A stretch of 64,000 bases of DNA from positions 276,401 through 340,400 of the forward strand of contig CACMKG010000001.1 of NCBI GenBank assembly GCA_902614235.1. Direction: 5' to 3'. Position numbers and translations under genes: made by a program. Positions 17,636 through 26,025 of the stretch are shown here, piece by piece. The notes beneath the pieces are model-generated. The model was not told where the DNA came from. It ran no database searches and was given only the letters and a program-made list of their open reading frames with translations. The stretch's first letter is position 1. Every line of letters begins with the position of its first letter. This DNA comes from an uncultured SAR86 cluster bacterium (lineage in GTDB: Bacteria; Pseudomonadota; Gammaproteobacteria; Magnimaribacterales; AG-339-G14).

Positions 17636-17954
17636 TCACTTTGAGTTAACTCAATCTGCTATTAGGCATTTTTCCTCTTTGCTTCGTAATAAAGATAGCC
17701 AAAATATCAGAATTGGAATAAGAGATTCAGGTTGTTCTGGGTATGCTTATTTCCTTGAGTTTTCTGAAAGTATCAACAATGACGATTTAGAATTTAATTT
17801 TGAAGATTTTAAAGTTCTAATAGATGAAAAAAGTTTTACTTTTTTGAATGGGACAACAATAGATTATATTAAAGAAGGTGTTAATTCTAACCTCTCGTTT
17901 ATTAATCCTAATGTTTCTGCCCAATGTGGATGCGGCGAAAGCTTTAGCATCTAA
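17607..17954 (+). CDS. iscA: A-type Fe-S carrier IscA
   Basis: HesB/IscA-family protein of about 115 residues with the three conserved Cys: one in RDSGCSGYAY and two in the C-terminal AQCGCGESF. It delivers clusters to apoproteins. The start is uncertain: ATG 17607 fits the family N-terminus best, and ATG 17592 would add five residues. Either start lies inside the iscU end. The stop TAA shares its last base with the fdx ATG. Confidence 0.93.
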   Translation: MTISESTTNNHFELTQSAIRHFSSLLRNKDSQNIRIGIRDSGCSGYAYFLEFSESINNDDLEFNFEDFKVLIDEKSFTFLNGTTIDYIKEGVNSNLSFINPNVSAQCGCGESFSI

Positions 17955-18295
17955 TGCCAAAAATAATAATTAAACCACACTCAGAAATTTGCCCTAAAGG
18001 AGCAGAAATTGAGGCTGAAAAAGGCTCTTCACTTTGCGAAGCTATGCTTGATAATAAAATAAATATTGAACATGCTTGTGAATTATCTTGTGCCTGCACA
18101 ACTTGTCACGTAATAGTTACAAGTGGGTTTGAGAAATTAAATGAAGCTTCTGAAGATGAAGAAGATTTATTAGATAAAGCTTGGGGATTAGAACAAAGAT
18201 CAAGACTAAGCTGTCAGATAATTCTTGATGAAGACGATTTGGAGATAGAAATACCAAAGTATAATATTAATATGGTATCGGAAAATCCTCACTAG
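17954..18295 (+). CDS. fdx: 2Fe-2S ferredoxin of the ISC system
   Basis: The 113-residue adrenodoxin-type ferredoxin has cluster ligands in HACELSCACTTCH and a fourth Cys in LSCQIIL, spaced as in ISC ferredoxins. It supplies electrons to IscS/IscU during cluster assembly. Its start overlaps iscA by one base, where gammaproteobacteria normally have hscB and hscA between. iscX follows two bases after the stop. Confidence 0.96.
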   Translation: MPKIIIKPHSEICPKGAEIEAEKGSSLCEAMLDNKINIEHACELSCACTTCHVIVTSGFEKLNEASEDEEDLLDKAWGLEQRSRLSCQIILDEDDLEIEIPKYNINMVSENPH

Positions 18296-18297
18296 CT

Positions 18298-18492
18298 ATG
18301 AAATGGACAGATACATATGAAATTGTTGATGCCTTGATGGATGCTTATCCTGAACAAGATCCAAAGACCTTGCTTTTTACCGACCTTATGAATATGGTGA
18401 GTACCTTAGAACAATTTGAAGACGATCAAGAACGATGCGGAGAAAGAATTTTAGAGGCTATACAAGCTCTATGGATTGAAGAATTAGATTAG
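18298..18492 (+). CDS. iscX: IscX (YfhJ), small ISC accessory protein
   Basis: A small acidic protein of 64 residues with the family features MKWTDTYEIVDAL, DPKTLLFTDL and the C-terminal EAIQALWIEE. IscX binds IscS and modulates iron delivery in E. coli. It closes the isc gene set; ndk begins 19 bases later. Confidence 0.95.
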   Translation: MKWTDTYEIVDALMDAYPEQDPKTLLFTDLMNMVSTLEQFEDDQERCGERILEAIQALWIEELD

Positions 18493-18510
18493 TAATTTTC
18501 GGAGAAGAGA

Positions 18511-18915
18511 ATGGAAACAACGTTATGTATTATTAAACCAGATGCCGTTAAAAACGGATTCGAAGATAAGATTAATGAAAAAATTATTTCTTCAGGTTTA
18601 AAAATTATCCAATCCAAAAAAACTTTACTAACAGAAGAAATAGCAAGTGAATTTTATAAAGAGCATGCTCATAAACCATTCTTTAATGAATTGGTTGAAT
18701 TTATTATTTCAGGTGAAGTTGTTATACAAATTCTTGAAGGTGAAGACGCAATAAAATCCTATAGGTCTTTAATGGGCTCTACTAATCCTGAAGAAGCTCA
18801 AGAAGGGACCCTAAGAAAACTATTTGCCGAATCTCTATCTAAAAATGCTGTCCACGGATCTGATTCTCCAGAGTCAGCAGCGAGAGAAATTGATATAATG
18901 AACAAAATTTTCTAA
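18511..18915 (+). CDS. ndk: Nucleoside diphosphate kinase
   Basis: Ndk equalises nucleoside triphosphate pools through a phosphohistidine. The 134-residue protein begins ETTLCIIKPDAVKNG and has the active-site His in NAVHGSDSPESA. The length is close to the ~140 usual. A GGAG ribosome site (GGAGAAGAG) precedes the ATG. rodZ follows after four bases; rlmN and pilF, found between ndk and rodZ in many gammaproteobacteria, are not here. Confidence 0.97.
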   Translation: METTLCIIKPDAVKNGFEDKINEKIISSGLKIIQSKKTLLTEEIASEFYKEHAHKPFFNELVEFIISGEVVIQILEGEDAIKSYRSLMGSTNPEEAQEGTLRKLFAESLSKNAVHGSDSPESAAREIDIMNKIF

Positions 18916-18919
18916 AAAA

Positions 18920-19705
18920 ATGAATTCAGAATGGGAATCTCAATTAAAAAGAATGAGATCTTCCAGAGGGCTTACATTGGAACAATGTTCCAATATAACA
19001 AAGATCCCAATTAGTTTTTTAATAGCTTTAGAAAATCGAGATTTTAGTTCTCTTCCCGCAAAAATTTATTCTGAATTTCATATAAAAAAATATTTTTCGT
19101 TCTTAGGCATTAATCCAAGTGAATGTCTTCAAGAATACAAAAGCTCTATTTCAGAATTAAATTTTGATGAAAAAGACGAAGATAAAAAACAAGAAAAAAA
19201 TGAATACTTAAGTTTTTTAATTAAGTTTCCTTATCTTGTGCCTGGTATATTTATTTTGTCTGTGTTTAGTCTTATATTGATAATAAATTTTCAAAAAACT
19301 GAAAACTTTTATGATGAAAAAGAATTTTCAAAAGCTATAGAAATTGAAACAAAAAAAGAAGAAATTGCAATAGAAAGTCAAAAAGAAAAATATTCATCAG
19401 AAAATCCATTAATACTTAATTTAGAAGAAATTGATAATGTCTTAGAGAAACCATTAAAAAAAGTACCTGACAGAATAAAAATAATTGTCTCTGAGGAAAG
19501 CTGGATAATAATTGAAGAAGAAAATGACAAAAATTTAATTTATGAATTGATGCAAAATGAAGAGCGAGAAGTCTTGGGTTATAAGCCATTAATCTTTAAA
19601 ATAGGAAATCCTGAGGCAACAAAAATATTTATCAACAATAAGATAATTAATATCTCTAGAATTTCTAAAAAAGATGCTAATTATAGTTATTTCGAAATAA
19701 AGTAG
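18920..19705 (+). CDS. rodZ: RodZ-like cytoskeletal membrane protein
   Basis: The 261-residue protein has an N-terminal HTH_25 domain (about residues 8-70, LKRMRSSRGLTLEQCSNITKIP), one membrane helix around 98-120 (LVPGIFILSVFSLILII), a charged linker, and a C-terminal beta domain (about 185-260, with SEESWIIIEEENDK). This is the RodZ layout, linking MreB to the cell-wall elongation machinery. The position upstream of ispG-hisS matches E. coli. The linker is shorter than in E. coli RodZ. Confidence 0.88.
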   Translation: MNSEWESQLKRMRSSRGLTLEQCSNITKIPISFLIALENRDFSSLPAKIYSEFHIKKYFSFLGINPSECLQEYKSSISELNFDEKDEDKKQEKNEYLSFLIKFPYLVPGIFILSVFSLILIINFQKTENFYDEKEFSKAIEIETKKEEIAIESQKEKYSSENPLILNLEEIDNVLEKPLKKVPDRIKIIVSEESWIIIEEENDKNLIYELMQNEEREVLGYKPLIFKIGNPEATKIFINNKIINISRISKKDANYSYFEIK

Positions 19706-19708
19706 AGT

Positions 19709-20827
19709 TTGAAATTGAAGATCAATAATAAAATTAAAAGAAGAAAATCATCTTTAATAAAAGTCGGTAGCGTTTCTGTTGGAGGAGATTCTCCAATATC
19801 AGTTCAAAGTATGACCAACACAAATACTGAAGATGTTAAAGCGACTGTCACTCAAATAAAAGAACTTCAAAATGCTGGTGCCGATATAGTAAGAATATCT
19901 ACGCCGAGTCTAGAATCCGTTGATGCTTTTGCTCAAATAAAAAAAATGGTGAATGTTCCTTTAGTCGCGGATATACATTTTGATTATAAAATAGCATTAA
20001 AAGTAGCGGAAAAAGGTGCAGATTGCTTACGAATTAATCCTGGAAATATAGGCTCTAAGCAAAAAGTAAAGGAAGTTGTTAATTGTGCTGAAGCAAATGG
20101 AATTCCAATTAGAATCGGAGTAAATGCTGGATCACTAGAGAAAAAATTACAAAAAAAATATGGAGAACCTTGTCCTGAAGCATTAGTCGAATCTGCAATG
20201 GCTCATGTAGAAATATTACAAAAACTCAATTTTGATAATTTTAAATTAAGTATTAAAGCGTCAGACGTTTTTATGATGACTGAAAGTTATAGATTAATTT
20301 CAAAAGAAATTTCTCAGCCTCTTCATTTAGGATTAACTGAAGCAGGCGGATTGCGATCCGGCACGGTAAAATCATCAATAGCTATCGGGCAATTATTAAA
20401 AGAGGGAATTGGAGACACAATAAGAGTATCACTAGCTTCAGATCCTGTAGATGAAATCAAGGTAGGTTTCGATATATTAAAATCATTAGGATTAAGAAAA
20501 AAAGGTATAAATTTCATAGCTTGTCCCAGTTGCTCAAGGCAAAACTTTGACGTAATCAAGACCATGAATGAATTAGAGTTGAGATTAGAAGATATCAAAG
20601 AATCGATAGATGTTGCTGTGATAGGTTGTTACGTGAATGGTCCGGGAGAGTCTAAAGCTGCTCATGTTGGTTTAACTGGAGCTTCTCCAAAAAGTTTAAT
20701 TTATATTGATGGTTCTCCCGATCACAAGATAGATAATGATGAGATTGTCAATCACATAGAAAGAACAGTTAGACAAAAAGTAGATCAAATTAAAAAAGAA
20801 AAGAAAAAAATTATTACGAAAGCATGA
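19709..20827 (+). CDS. ispG: 4-hydroxy-3-methylbut-2-enyl diphosphate synthase
   Basis: IspG (GcpE) performs the penultimate step of the MEP isoprenoid pathway with a 4Fe-4S cluster. The 372-residue protein shows [13 protein letters not shown], the cluster Cys pair in [11 protein letters not shown] and the third in [10 protein letters not shown]. The start appears to be TTG 19709, three bases after the rodZ stop; TTG 19715 is an alternative. The stop overlaps the hisS ATG (ATGA). Confidence 0.97.
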   Translation: MKLKINNKIKRRKSSLIKVGSVSVGGDSPISVQSMTNTNTEDVKATVTQIKELQNAGADIVRISTPSLESVDAFAQIKKMVNVPLVADIHFDYKIALKVAEKGADCLRINPGNIGSKQKVKEVVNCAEANGIPIRIGVNAGSLEKKLQKKYGEPCPEALVESAMAHVEILQKLNFDNFKLSIKASDVFMMTESYRLISKEISQPLHLGLTEAGGLRSGTVKSSIAIGQLLKEGIGDTIRVSLASDPVDEIKVGFDILKSLGLRKKGINFIACPSCSRQNFDVIKTMNELELRLEDIKESIDVAVIGCYVNGPGESKAAHVGLTGASPKSLIYIDGSPDHKIDNDEIVNHIERTVRQKVDQIKKEKKKIITKA

Positions 20828-22074
20828 GCAAAATTGAAAAAGTAAGGGGAATGCATGATGTTCCGATTGAAGAAACTCATCAATGGAGCCATGTACTTAA
20901 TTTCTCTGAAAAATTAATGAAAAGTTTTTCATATTCCGAAATTAGAATACCTATTGTTGAATATACAAATCTATTTGAAAGATCTGTCGGCAGTGAAACG
21001 GATATAGTAAATAAAGAAATGTTTACTTTTAATAGTAAAAGTGAAAAGTCTTTAACTTTGAGACCGGAAGGAACAGCAGGATGTATGAGGGTTGCTATAA
21101 GTCAGGGTCTTTTGGATAAGGGTCCGCAAAAACTTTTTTATTCAGGCCCTATGTATAGATATGAAAGACCGCAAAAAGGAAGGAATAGAGAATTTTTTCA
21201 GTTCAGCGCAGAAGTATTTGGAATCGAATCCATGACTGCAGAGTTAGAAGTATTCCAAATTATTGAAACCATAATCAATAAATATAAAATCGATGACTCC
21301 TGGTTGGAGATAAATTCTTTGGGGTCTGAGGAAGACCAAAAAAATTTTTCTAAAGCTCTTCAGGACTTTCTTAAACCTTTAAAAAGTAAACTTGATAAGG
21401 ATAGTCAAAACAGACTAGAAAAAAATCCTTTGAGAATTTTAGATTCTAAATCAACCGAAACCAAAAAAATATTGATGAACGCGCCTAGAATTTCAGAATT
21501 TAGATCTAAAAATTCAATAACTAATTTCAGTTTATTAAAAAATCTTTTAAGTGATTTTGGTATTAATTACAAAGAAAACGAAAATCTTGTCAGAGGACTT
21601 GATTATTATAATGATGCGGTTTTTGAGTGGAAATCTGATTCATTAGGAAGTCAAAATACTTTTTGTGCAGGAGGAAGGTACGATAGCCTCGCAAAAAAAC
21701 TTGGCGGTCGACAAACACCAGCTGTTGGAGTTTCTCTTGGCATAGATCGTCTAATTATTGCTTGCAAAGATAAATATAAATTCCCTTCTCAAAGACAAAT
21801 AGTTGTTATCGTTCTGGATAGAAATTTTTTAAAACAAGGAAATATAATATCTGAAAAAATTAGATTAAATTTCCCATCTACTGCAGTTAGGTTTTCTGGT
21901 TTGAATGTAAATTTGAAATCAGAACTGAAGAGAGCTAGTAAAAATAACTTTAATTTTGCAATCATTTTGGGGAGAGAAGAAGTAGAATCTTCAACTTATA
22001 CTATTAAAGATTTAGATTCAGAAAAAAACTATGAAAAATTATCTGAAGAAGAACTTATTTCTTTCTTAAAATAA
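20824..22074 (+). CDS. hisS: Histidyl-tRNA synthetase
   Basis: Class II synthetase of 416 residues with KVRGMHDV, motif 2 in [15 protein letters not shown], the LRPEGTAG segment, histidine-site motif [10 protein letters not shown], and motif 3 (GVSLGIDRL). The C-terminal ~90 residues form the anticodon-binding domain. Starts within the ispG stop and is followed four bases later by yfgM. Confidence 0.97.
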   Translation: MSKIEKVRGMHDVPIEETHQWSHVLNFSEKLMKSFSYSEIRIPIVEYTNLFERSVGSETDIVNKEMFTFNSKSEKSLTLRPEGTAGCMRVAISQGLLDKGPQKLFYSGPMYRYERPQKGRNREFFQFSAEVFGIESMTAELEVFQIIETIINKYKIDDSWLEINSLGSEEDQKNFSKALQDFLKPLKSKLDKDSQNRLEKNPLRILDSKSTETKKILMNAPRISEFRSKNSITNFSLLKNLLSDFGINYKENENLVRGLDYYNDAVFEWKSDSLGSQNTFCAGGRYDSLAKKLGGRQTPAVGVSLGIDRLIIACKDKYKFPSQRQIVVIVLDRNFLKQGNIISEKIRLNFPSTAVRFSGLNVNLKSELKRASKNNFNFAIILGREEVESSTYTIKDLDSEKNYEKLSEEELISFLK

Positions 22075-22078
22075 AAAA

Positions 22079-22720
22079 ATGAATGAATTAACTCAAAACA
22101 GTTTTATACAAACTTCTTTAGATTGGATTAGAGTAAATTATTTAAAGATAATTTTTGTCTTTCTGTTCCTTTCATCAATTTTTGGTTGGATTTTTTATCA
22201 AGGCTATATTCAGGAAAAGAATTCTAAAGAAGCTTCTATTCTTTTTGATGAATTCAATACCTTTTTAAATAAGGAAAACATAGATTTTGATAAATTGAAT
22301 TCAATTCAAGAAAAAACAAACAAAAACTACCCTGATCAGATCTACTCAATTTTAATGAATCTTGAAATTTCTGAATTGAATTACAATTCAAACAACTTTC
22401 AGGGATCAATGGATAAATTGAGAAAAGTTAACTTAGAATTAGAAAAAAGGGGAGACGAGGTTAGCGTTTTAAGAGACTTATCAAGATTGAAATATTCATT
22501 ACTTCTAATATCTCAAAATGAACTAAACGAGGCCATAGAGTTGTTGAGTAAAGATTTTAATTTTTTTAAAGAATTAAAATATGAGTTTTTAGGTGACGCC
22601 CAAATGGAGTCCTCAAATGTCTTAGAAGCGAAAAAAAATTATCAAATAGCTCTTGATATATCGTCTTCAGAAATTCACAAAGAGTTAATTAAAATTAAGT
22701 TATCAACTATCAAAAATTAG
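22079..22720 (+). CDS. yfgM: YfgM-like periplasmic TPR protein
   Basis: The 213-residue protein has one signal-anchor helix around residues 20-42 (YLKIIFVFLFLSSIFGWIF) and a helical, TPR-like periplasmic domain. YfgM associates with SecYEG and periplasmic chaperones in E. coli. Sequence is divergent, but length, topology and the hisS-yfgM-bamB-der order support the call. Confidence 0.85.
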   Translation: MNELTQNSFIQTSLDWIRVNYLKIIFVFLFLSSIFGWIFYQGYIQEKNSKEASILFDEFNTFLNKENIDFDKLNSIQEKTNKNYPDQIYSILMNLEISELNYNSNNFQGSMDKLRKVNLELEKRGDEVSVLRDLSRLKYSLLLISQNELNEAIELLSKDFNFFKELKYEFLGDAQMESSNVLEAKKNYQIALDISSSEIHKELIKIKLSTIKN

Positions 22721-22726
22721 ATTCAA

Positions 22727-23854
22727 ATGTTAAAGAAATTATCAATTATATTTTTGTCTTTTTTAATGATTTCTTGCCAATCAAACTCTTCAGAAGAAGA
22801 GAAGCCAGCTGAGCTAAATGATATTCAATCTAAAGTTTTTTTTGAGAAAACTTGGTCAAAAAAAATTCTCAGTGACTTTCCTTTGGGAGATGTTGATTTA
22901 GCATTTAATCAAAATAATATTTTTATTTTTACAGAACAAGGAGAAGTTTCGGCTTTAGACTTTACTGGAGATTCAATTTGGGAAAAAAGTTTTAATGATC
23001 AAATTTCTGCAGGATTAGGTTATGGGTTTGAATCTATTTTTTTTGCAACTGAGAACGGAAAGATAATTTCTCTTAATGCCAAATCGGGAGAAAAAATATG
23101 GGAATCAAGAGTTAATGGCGAAGTTTTATCAAGTCCTTCAACCAACGGTTTGATAGTTGCAGTTCAAAGTTCTAATGGAAAAATTACTGCACTTGACTTC
23201 AACGATGGAAAATTCAAATGGGAATACCAATCAACAGTTTCTCCTCTCAGTTTAAGAGGAACAAGCAAACCTGTATTTGATAAAAAATTCATATATGTGG
23301 GTTTTGGAAATGGAAATTTAGTCAAAATTGAATCACGAACAGGCGTTGTTCAATGGGAAGTACCGGTAACCGTGTCTGATGGAGTTTCCGAAATTGAAAG
23401 AATGATAGATGTTGAAGCAATGCCAGTGATTTCTCCAAATGGATTAGCATATGCCGTCACCTTTCAAGGGGATTTGTCAGCTATTGAAATAGTTCAGGGC
23501 CGAACTGTTTGGAGGAGTTCAGCGTCCTCTACTAAAGATATGCTACACACTAAAAATAAAACCTACATTGTTGATTCTGAAGATTTAATCAAAAGTTATG
23601 ATGGCATAAAAGGTAATAGTCTATGGAACCTAGATGACTTTAAGCTCAGAAAATTGTCTTCTCCAAAAAGACTCAAAGACCATATGATTATTGGAGACTA
23701 TGAGGGCTACTTGCATGCGATAAATCTTAATAATGGAGAAATAGAAGGAAGATTCAGGCCCTCAAACCAAGCTATTTATGAGATCTACACATTTAACGAT
23801 TTTTTGTATGTTTTAGACGAGTCTGGAAAAATATCAGCTTTAAAAATTAAATGA
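22727..23854 (+). CDS. bamB: BamB outer-membrane assembly lipoprotein
   Basis: The 375-residue lipoprotein has a signal ending MISC (Cys17) and a beta-propeller of PQQ-like repeats (SALDFTGDSIWEKS, SLNAKSGEKIWES, ALDFNDGKFKWEY, ESRTGVVQWEV, HAINLNNGEIEG). BamB is a scaffold subunit of the BAM complex at the outer membrane. Overlap and spacing suggest co-transcription with yfgM and der. Confidence 0.95.
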   Translation: MLKKLSIIFLSFLMISCQSNSSEEEKPAELNDIQSKVFFEKTWSKKILSDFPLGDVDLAFNQNNIFIFTEQGEVSALDFTGDSIWEKSFNDQISAGLGYGFESIFFATENGKIISLNAKSGEKIWESRVNGEVLSSPSTNGLIVAVQSSNGKITALDFNDGKFKWEYQSTVSPLSLRGTSKPVFDKKFIYVGFGNGNLVKIESRTGVVQWEVPVTVSDGVSEIERMIDVEAMPVISPNGLAYAVTFQGDLSAIEIVQGRTVWRSSASSTKDMLHTKNKTYIVDSEDLIKSYDGIKGNSLWNLDDFKLRKLSSPKRLKDHMIIGDYEGYLHAINLNNGEIEGRFRPSNQAIYEIYTFNDFLYVLDESGKISALKIK

Positions 23855-23869
23855 ATATAGACTTTGTTT

Positions 23870-25246
23870 ATGGGTCCATTAATTGCAATAGTCGGAAGAC
23901 CAAACGTAGGTAAATCATCTCTATTTAATAAACTTATTGGAGAGGATATCGCGTTAATTGCAGATTATCCGGGTTTAACAAGAGATAGAAACTATTCGGG
24001 CTGTAAAATTGATAATTCAAATTATATTCTTGTTGATACTGGAGGAATCACAAACTCTTCTTCGAAATTTGATCAACTAATACTGGCTGAAACTCAAAAA
24101 GCAATTTCAGACGCAGATGGTTTAATATTTCTTGTAGATTCTTCCTCTTCCATCAACCAACTAGATTTTAAAATTAATGATATTTTAAGAAAATCAGGCA
24201 AAAATTACGTATTAGTAATAAATAAATCCGAAACTAAAGAGTCAAAAAATAATATTTCAGATTTCTACTCTTTAGGAGTAAAAAATTCTTTTGAAATTTC
24301 CGCAAAAAATGGTTTAGGCATGAGAAATTTTAAAACTTCTTTTCACAAAATATTTCCTTCTAATTTCAGAGCAAATGATAGACAAAATGATTTTTTCCAA
24401 ATAGGAATATTAGGCAAGCCAAATGCTGGAAAATCTACTTATTTTAATTCAATTTTAAAAGACTCAAGATCTATAGTCTCAAGTACGCCAGGTACGACTA
24501 GAGATGCGATTTCTGAATTGATTACATTTAAAGGAAATCACATAAAAATAACAGATACAGCTGGATTGAGAAAAAAATCAAAAATAAGTGACTTAGTAGA
24601 GAAATACTCCGTCAATGCGGCGATCAAGGCCATGAAAATATCGGAAGGAATCATTTACATGATAGATGGTAAAGAATCAATTTCGGATCAGGATCTTCAC
24701 TTAATTGCTTTGACTATATCCTCCGGAAAACCTCTGGTTATTGGTATAAATAAGTCTGAAACTTTAGATAAATATAAAAAAACAAATGTTAGAAAAGATT
24801 TAAACAGAAAGTTATCTTTTGCAAATGACTTACAAGTTAAATATATATCAGCAAAAAAAAATCTTGGAACTTCTTCTTTGATATTGAGCCTAATAAAATT
24901 AATTAAAAAAAGTAAAGAAAAACTAAATCCAAAAACCGTAAATAAAGTTTTTTTAGAGGCCCACGAAAATAATCCTCCTCCCATGAAAGGAAGGTTTAGA
25001 CCTAAAATAAAATTTATAAAGATTTTAGATACGCAACCTCCTACATTTGTTTTACACGGAAATAAAATTGATTTTTTGAGCAAACAATATCTCAAATACC
25101 TTGAAAATTCAGTCAGAAAATCCTTACAACTTAAGGGAATACCTATAAAACTAGTTTTAAAAATAGCTGAAAATCCCTACAAAACAAGGAAAAATAAACT
25201 AACTAAACGTCAACTGAATAAAAGAAAACGTATCAGAGGACGTTAA
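23870..25246 (+). CDS. der: Der (EngA), double GTPase for 50S ribosome assembly
   Basis: Two G domains are followed by a KH-like C-terminal domain. The P-loops are GRPNVGKSS and GKPNAGKST, the G3 motifs are DTGG and DTAG, and the basic C-terminus ends in an Arg/Lys-rich tail. The G4 guanine-specificity motif, normally NKxD, reads NKSE in both G domains (confirmed in the bases: AATAAATCCGAA and AATAAGTCTGAA). ATG 23870 is preferred over TTG 23864. The last gene of the rodZ-ispG-hisS-yfgM-bamB-der block. Confidence 0.95.
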   Translation: MGPLIAIVGRPNVGKSSLFNKLIGEDIALIADYPGLTRDRNYSGCKIDNSNYILVDTGGITNSSSKFDQLILAETQKAISDADGLIFLVDSSSSINQLDFKINDILRKSGKNYVLVINKSETKESKNNISDFYSLGVKNSFEISAKNGLGMRNFKTSFHKIFPSNFRANDRQNDFFQIGILGKPNAGKSTYFNSILKDSRSIVSSTPGTTRDAISELITFKGNHIKITDTAGLRKKSKISDLVEKYSVNAAIKAMKISEGIIYMIDGKESISDQDLHLIALTISSGKPLVIGINKSETLDKYKKTNVRKDLNRKLSFANDLQVKYISAKKNLGTSSLILSLIKLIKKSKEKLNPKTVNKVFLEAHENNPPPMKGRFRPKIKFIKILDTQPPTFVLHGNKIDFLSKQYLKYLENSVRKSLQLKGIPIKLVLKIAENPYKTRKNKLTKRQLNKRKRIRGR

Positions 25247-25261
25247 AAATAATTTTTAATT

Positions 25262-25267
25262 TATAAT
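25262..25267 (+). promoter_or_regulatory. Candidate -10 box for the sdh-suc operon
   Basis: TATAAT at 25262-25267 lies in the 42-bp gap between der and sdhC, and would give a leader of about 15 bases. No good -35 match was seen at the expected distance. An AT-only inverted repeat (TTAAAAA-TAA-TTTTTAA) at the der end is probably not a terminator. Confidence 0.4.
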
Positions 25268-25288
25268 AGAAATAATCCTCTAAACAAT

Positions 25289-25660
25289 ATGTCTAAACCT
25301 CCAATATTTCTTAACCTTTTAAAGATTCAATTACCAATTGCAGGGGTCTCGTCTATTATGCATAGGATATCGGCTGTCGGTATCTTTTTTCTTCTTTTGC
25401 CCTTTAGCATAATATTAGTGCTAGCTTCTAATTCTGAAGAAGGTTACTCAATCGCCTCATATCTTTTGAACTTAAATTTAATAAAGATCTTACTAGTCTT
25501 GCTTTTAACTGGGCTGACTTATCACTATATTTCCGGGATAAGGCACTTGGTTATGGATTTTGGATATTGGCAAACTCTCAATGCCGGCAAAATTTCAGCA
25601 ATTTTAACTATTGTGCTAAGTGGACTAATAAGCCTATTACTAATTTCACTCGTATGGTAA
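25289..25660 (+). CDS. sdhC: Succinate dehydrogenase cytochrome b556 subunit
   Basis: The 123-residue membrane anchor has three hydrophobic helices, the quinone/heme-site segment SSIMHRISAVG, and the heme-ligand region TYHYISGIRHLVMD. With SdhD it anchors SdhAB and binds ubiquinone. First gene of sdhCDAB-sucCD plus a carboxyltransferase. Its stop overlaps the sdhD start. Confidence 0.95.
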   Translation: MSKPPIFLNLLKIQLPIAGVSSIMHRISAVGIFFLLLPFSIILVLASNSEEGYSIASYLLNLNLIKILLVLLLTGLTYHYISGIRHLVMDFGYWQTLNAGKISAILTIVLSGLISLLLISLVW

Positions 25661-26016
25661 CAAAACTTTATACTTTGAAGAGAACAGGTGTATTAGATTA
25701 TGTGCTTGTAAGGGTTTCTGCTATTTATCAAGCCCTATATTTTTCAGTTATAACCTTTTATTGGTTGTTGCATTACCCCCTTAATTACGGACAACTTAAT
25801 GGGTTTTTTGATATTCTTGCTGTAAAGATAAGTACAGTATTGGTTGCTATCTCCATTTCTTATCATTCTCTACAAGGTATTCACCATATAGAAACCGATT
25901 ACCTCACAGAGCCTAGAATTGGAAAAATAGCTCTTTCTGCAAGAAGAATTTTAACCGTATTTAGTTATATTCAAGTTGCCGGCATCCTAATATGTAGCTT
26001 TCTTTTAGTAATATAG
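25654..26016 (+). CDS. sdhD: Succinate dehydrogenase membrane anchor subunit
   Basis: The 120-residue protein has three membrane helices, an Arg in DYVLVRVSAIYQ and the heme-region SYHSLQGIHHIETDYL, matching SdhD. The open frame extends 29 codons further upstream within sdhC, but ATG 25654 overlaps the sdhC stop (ATGGTAA) and gives the family length, so it is chosen. sdhA follows after nine bases with an AGAGAAA-type ribosome site. Confidence 0.93.
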   Translation: MVTKLYTLKRTGVLDYVLVRVSAIYQALYFSVITFYWLLHYPLNYGQLNGFFDILAVKISTVLVAISISYHSLQGIHHIETDYLTEPRIGKIALSARRILTVFSYIQVAGILICSFLLVI

Positions 26017-26025
26017 AGAAAAATT

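Noticed and set aside
24697-25095. 132-codon minus-strand frame within der
   Set aside because: It lies entirely inside the conserved der gene and shows only low-complexity hydrophobic sequence. It is a frame shadow.
25230-25262. AT-only inverted repeat TTAAAAA-TAA-TTTTTAA after der as a terminator
   Set aside because: The stem has no G-C pairs and no distinct T run, so termination is unlikely; such palindromes are frequent in this base composition.
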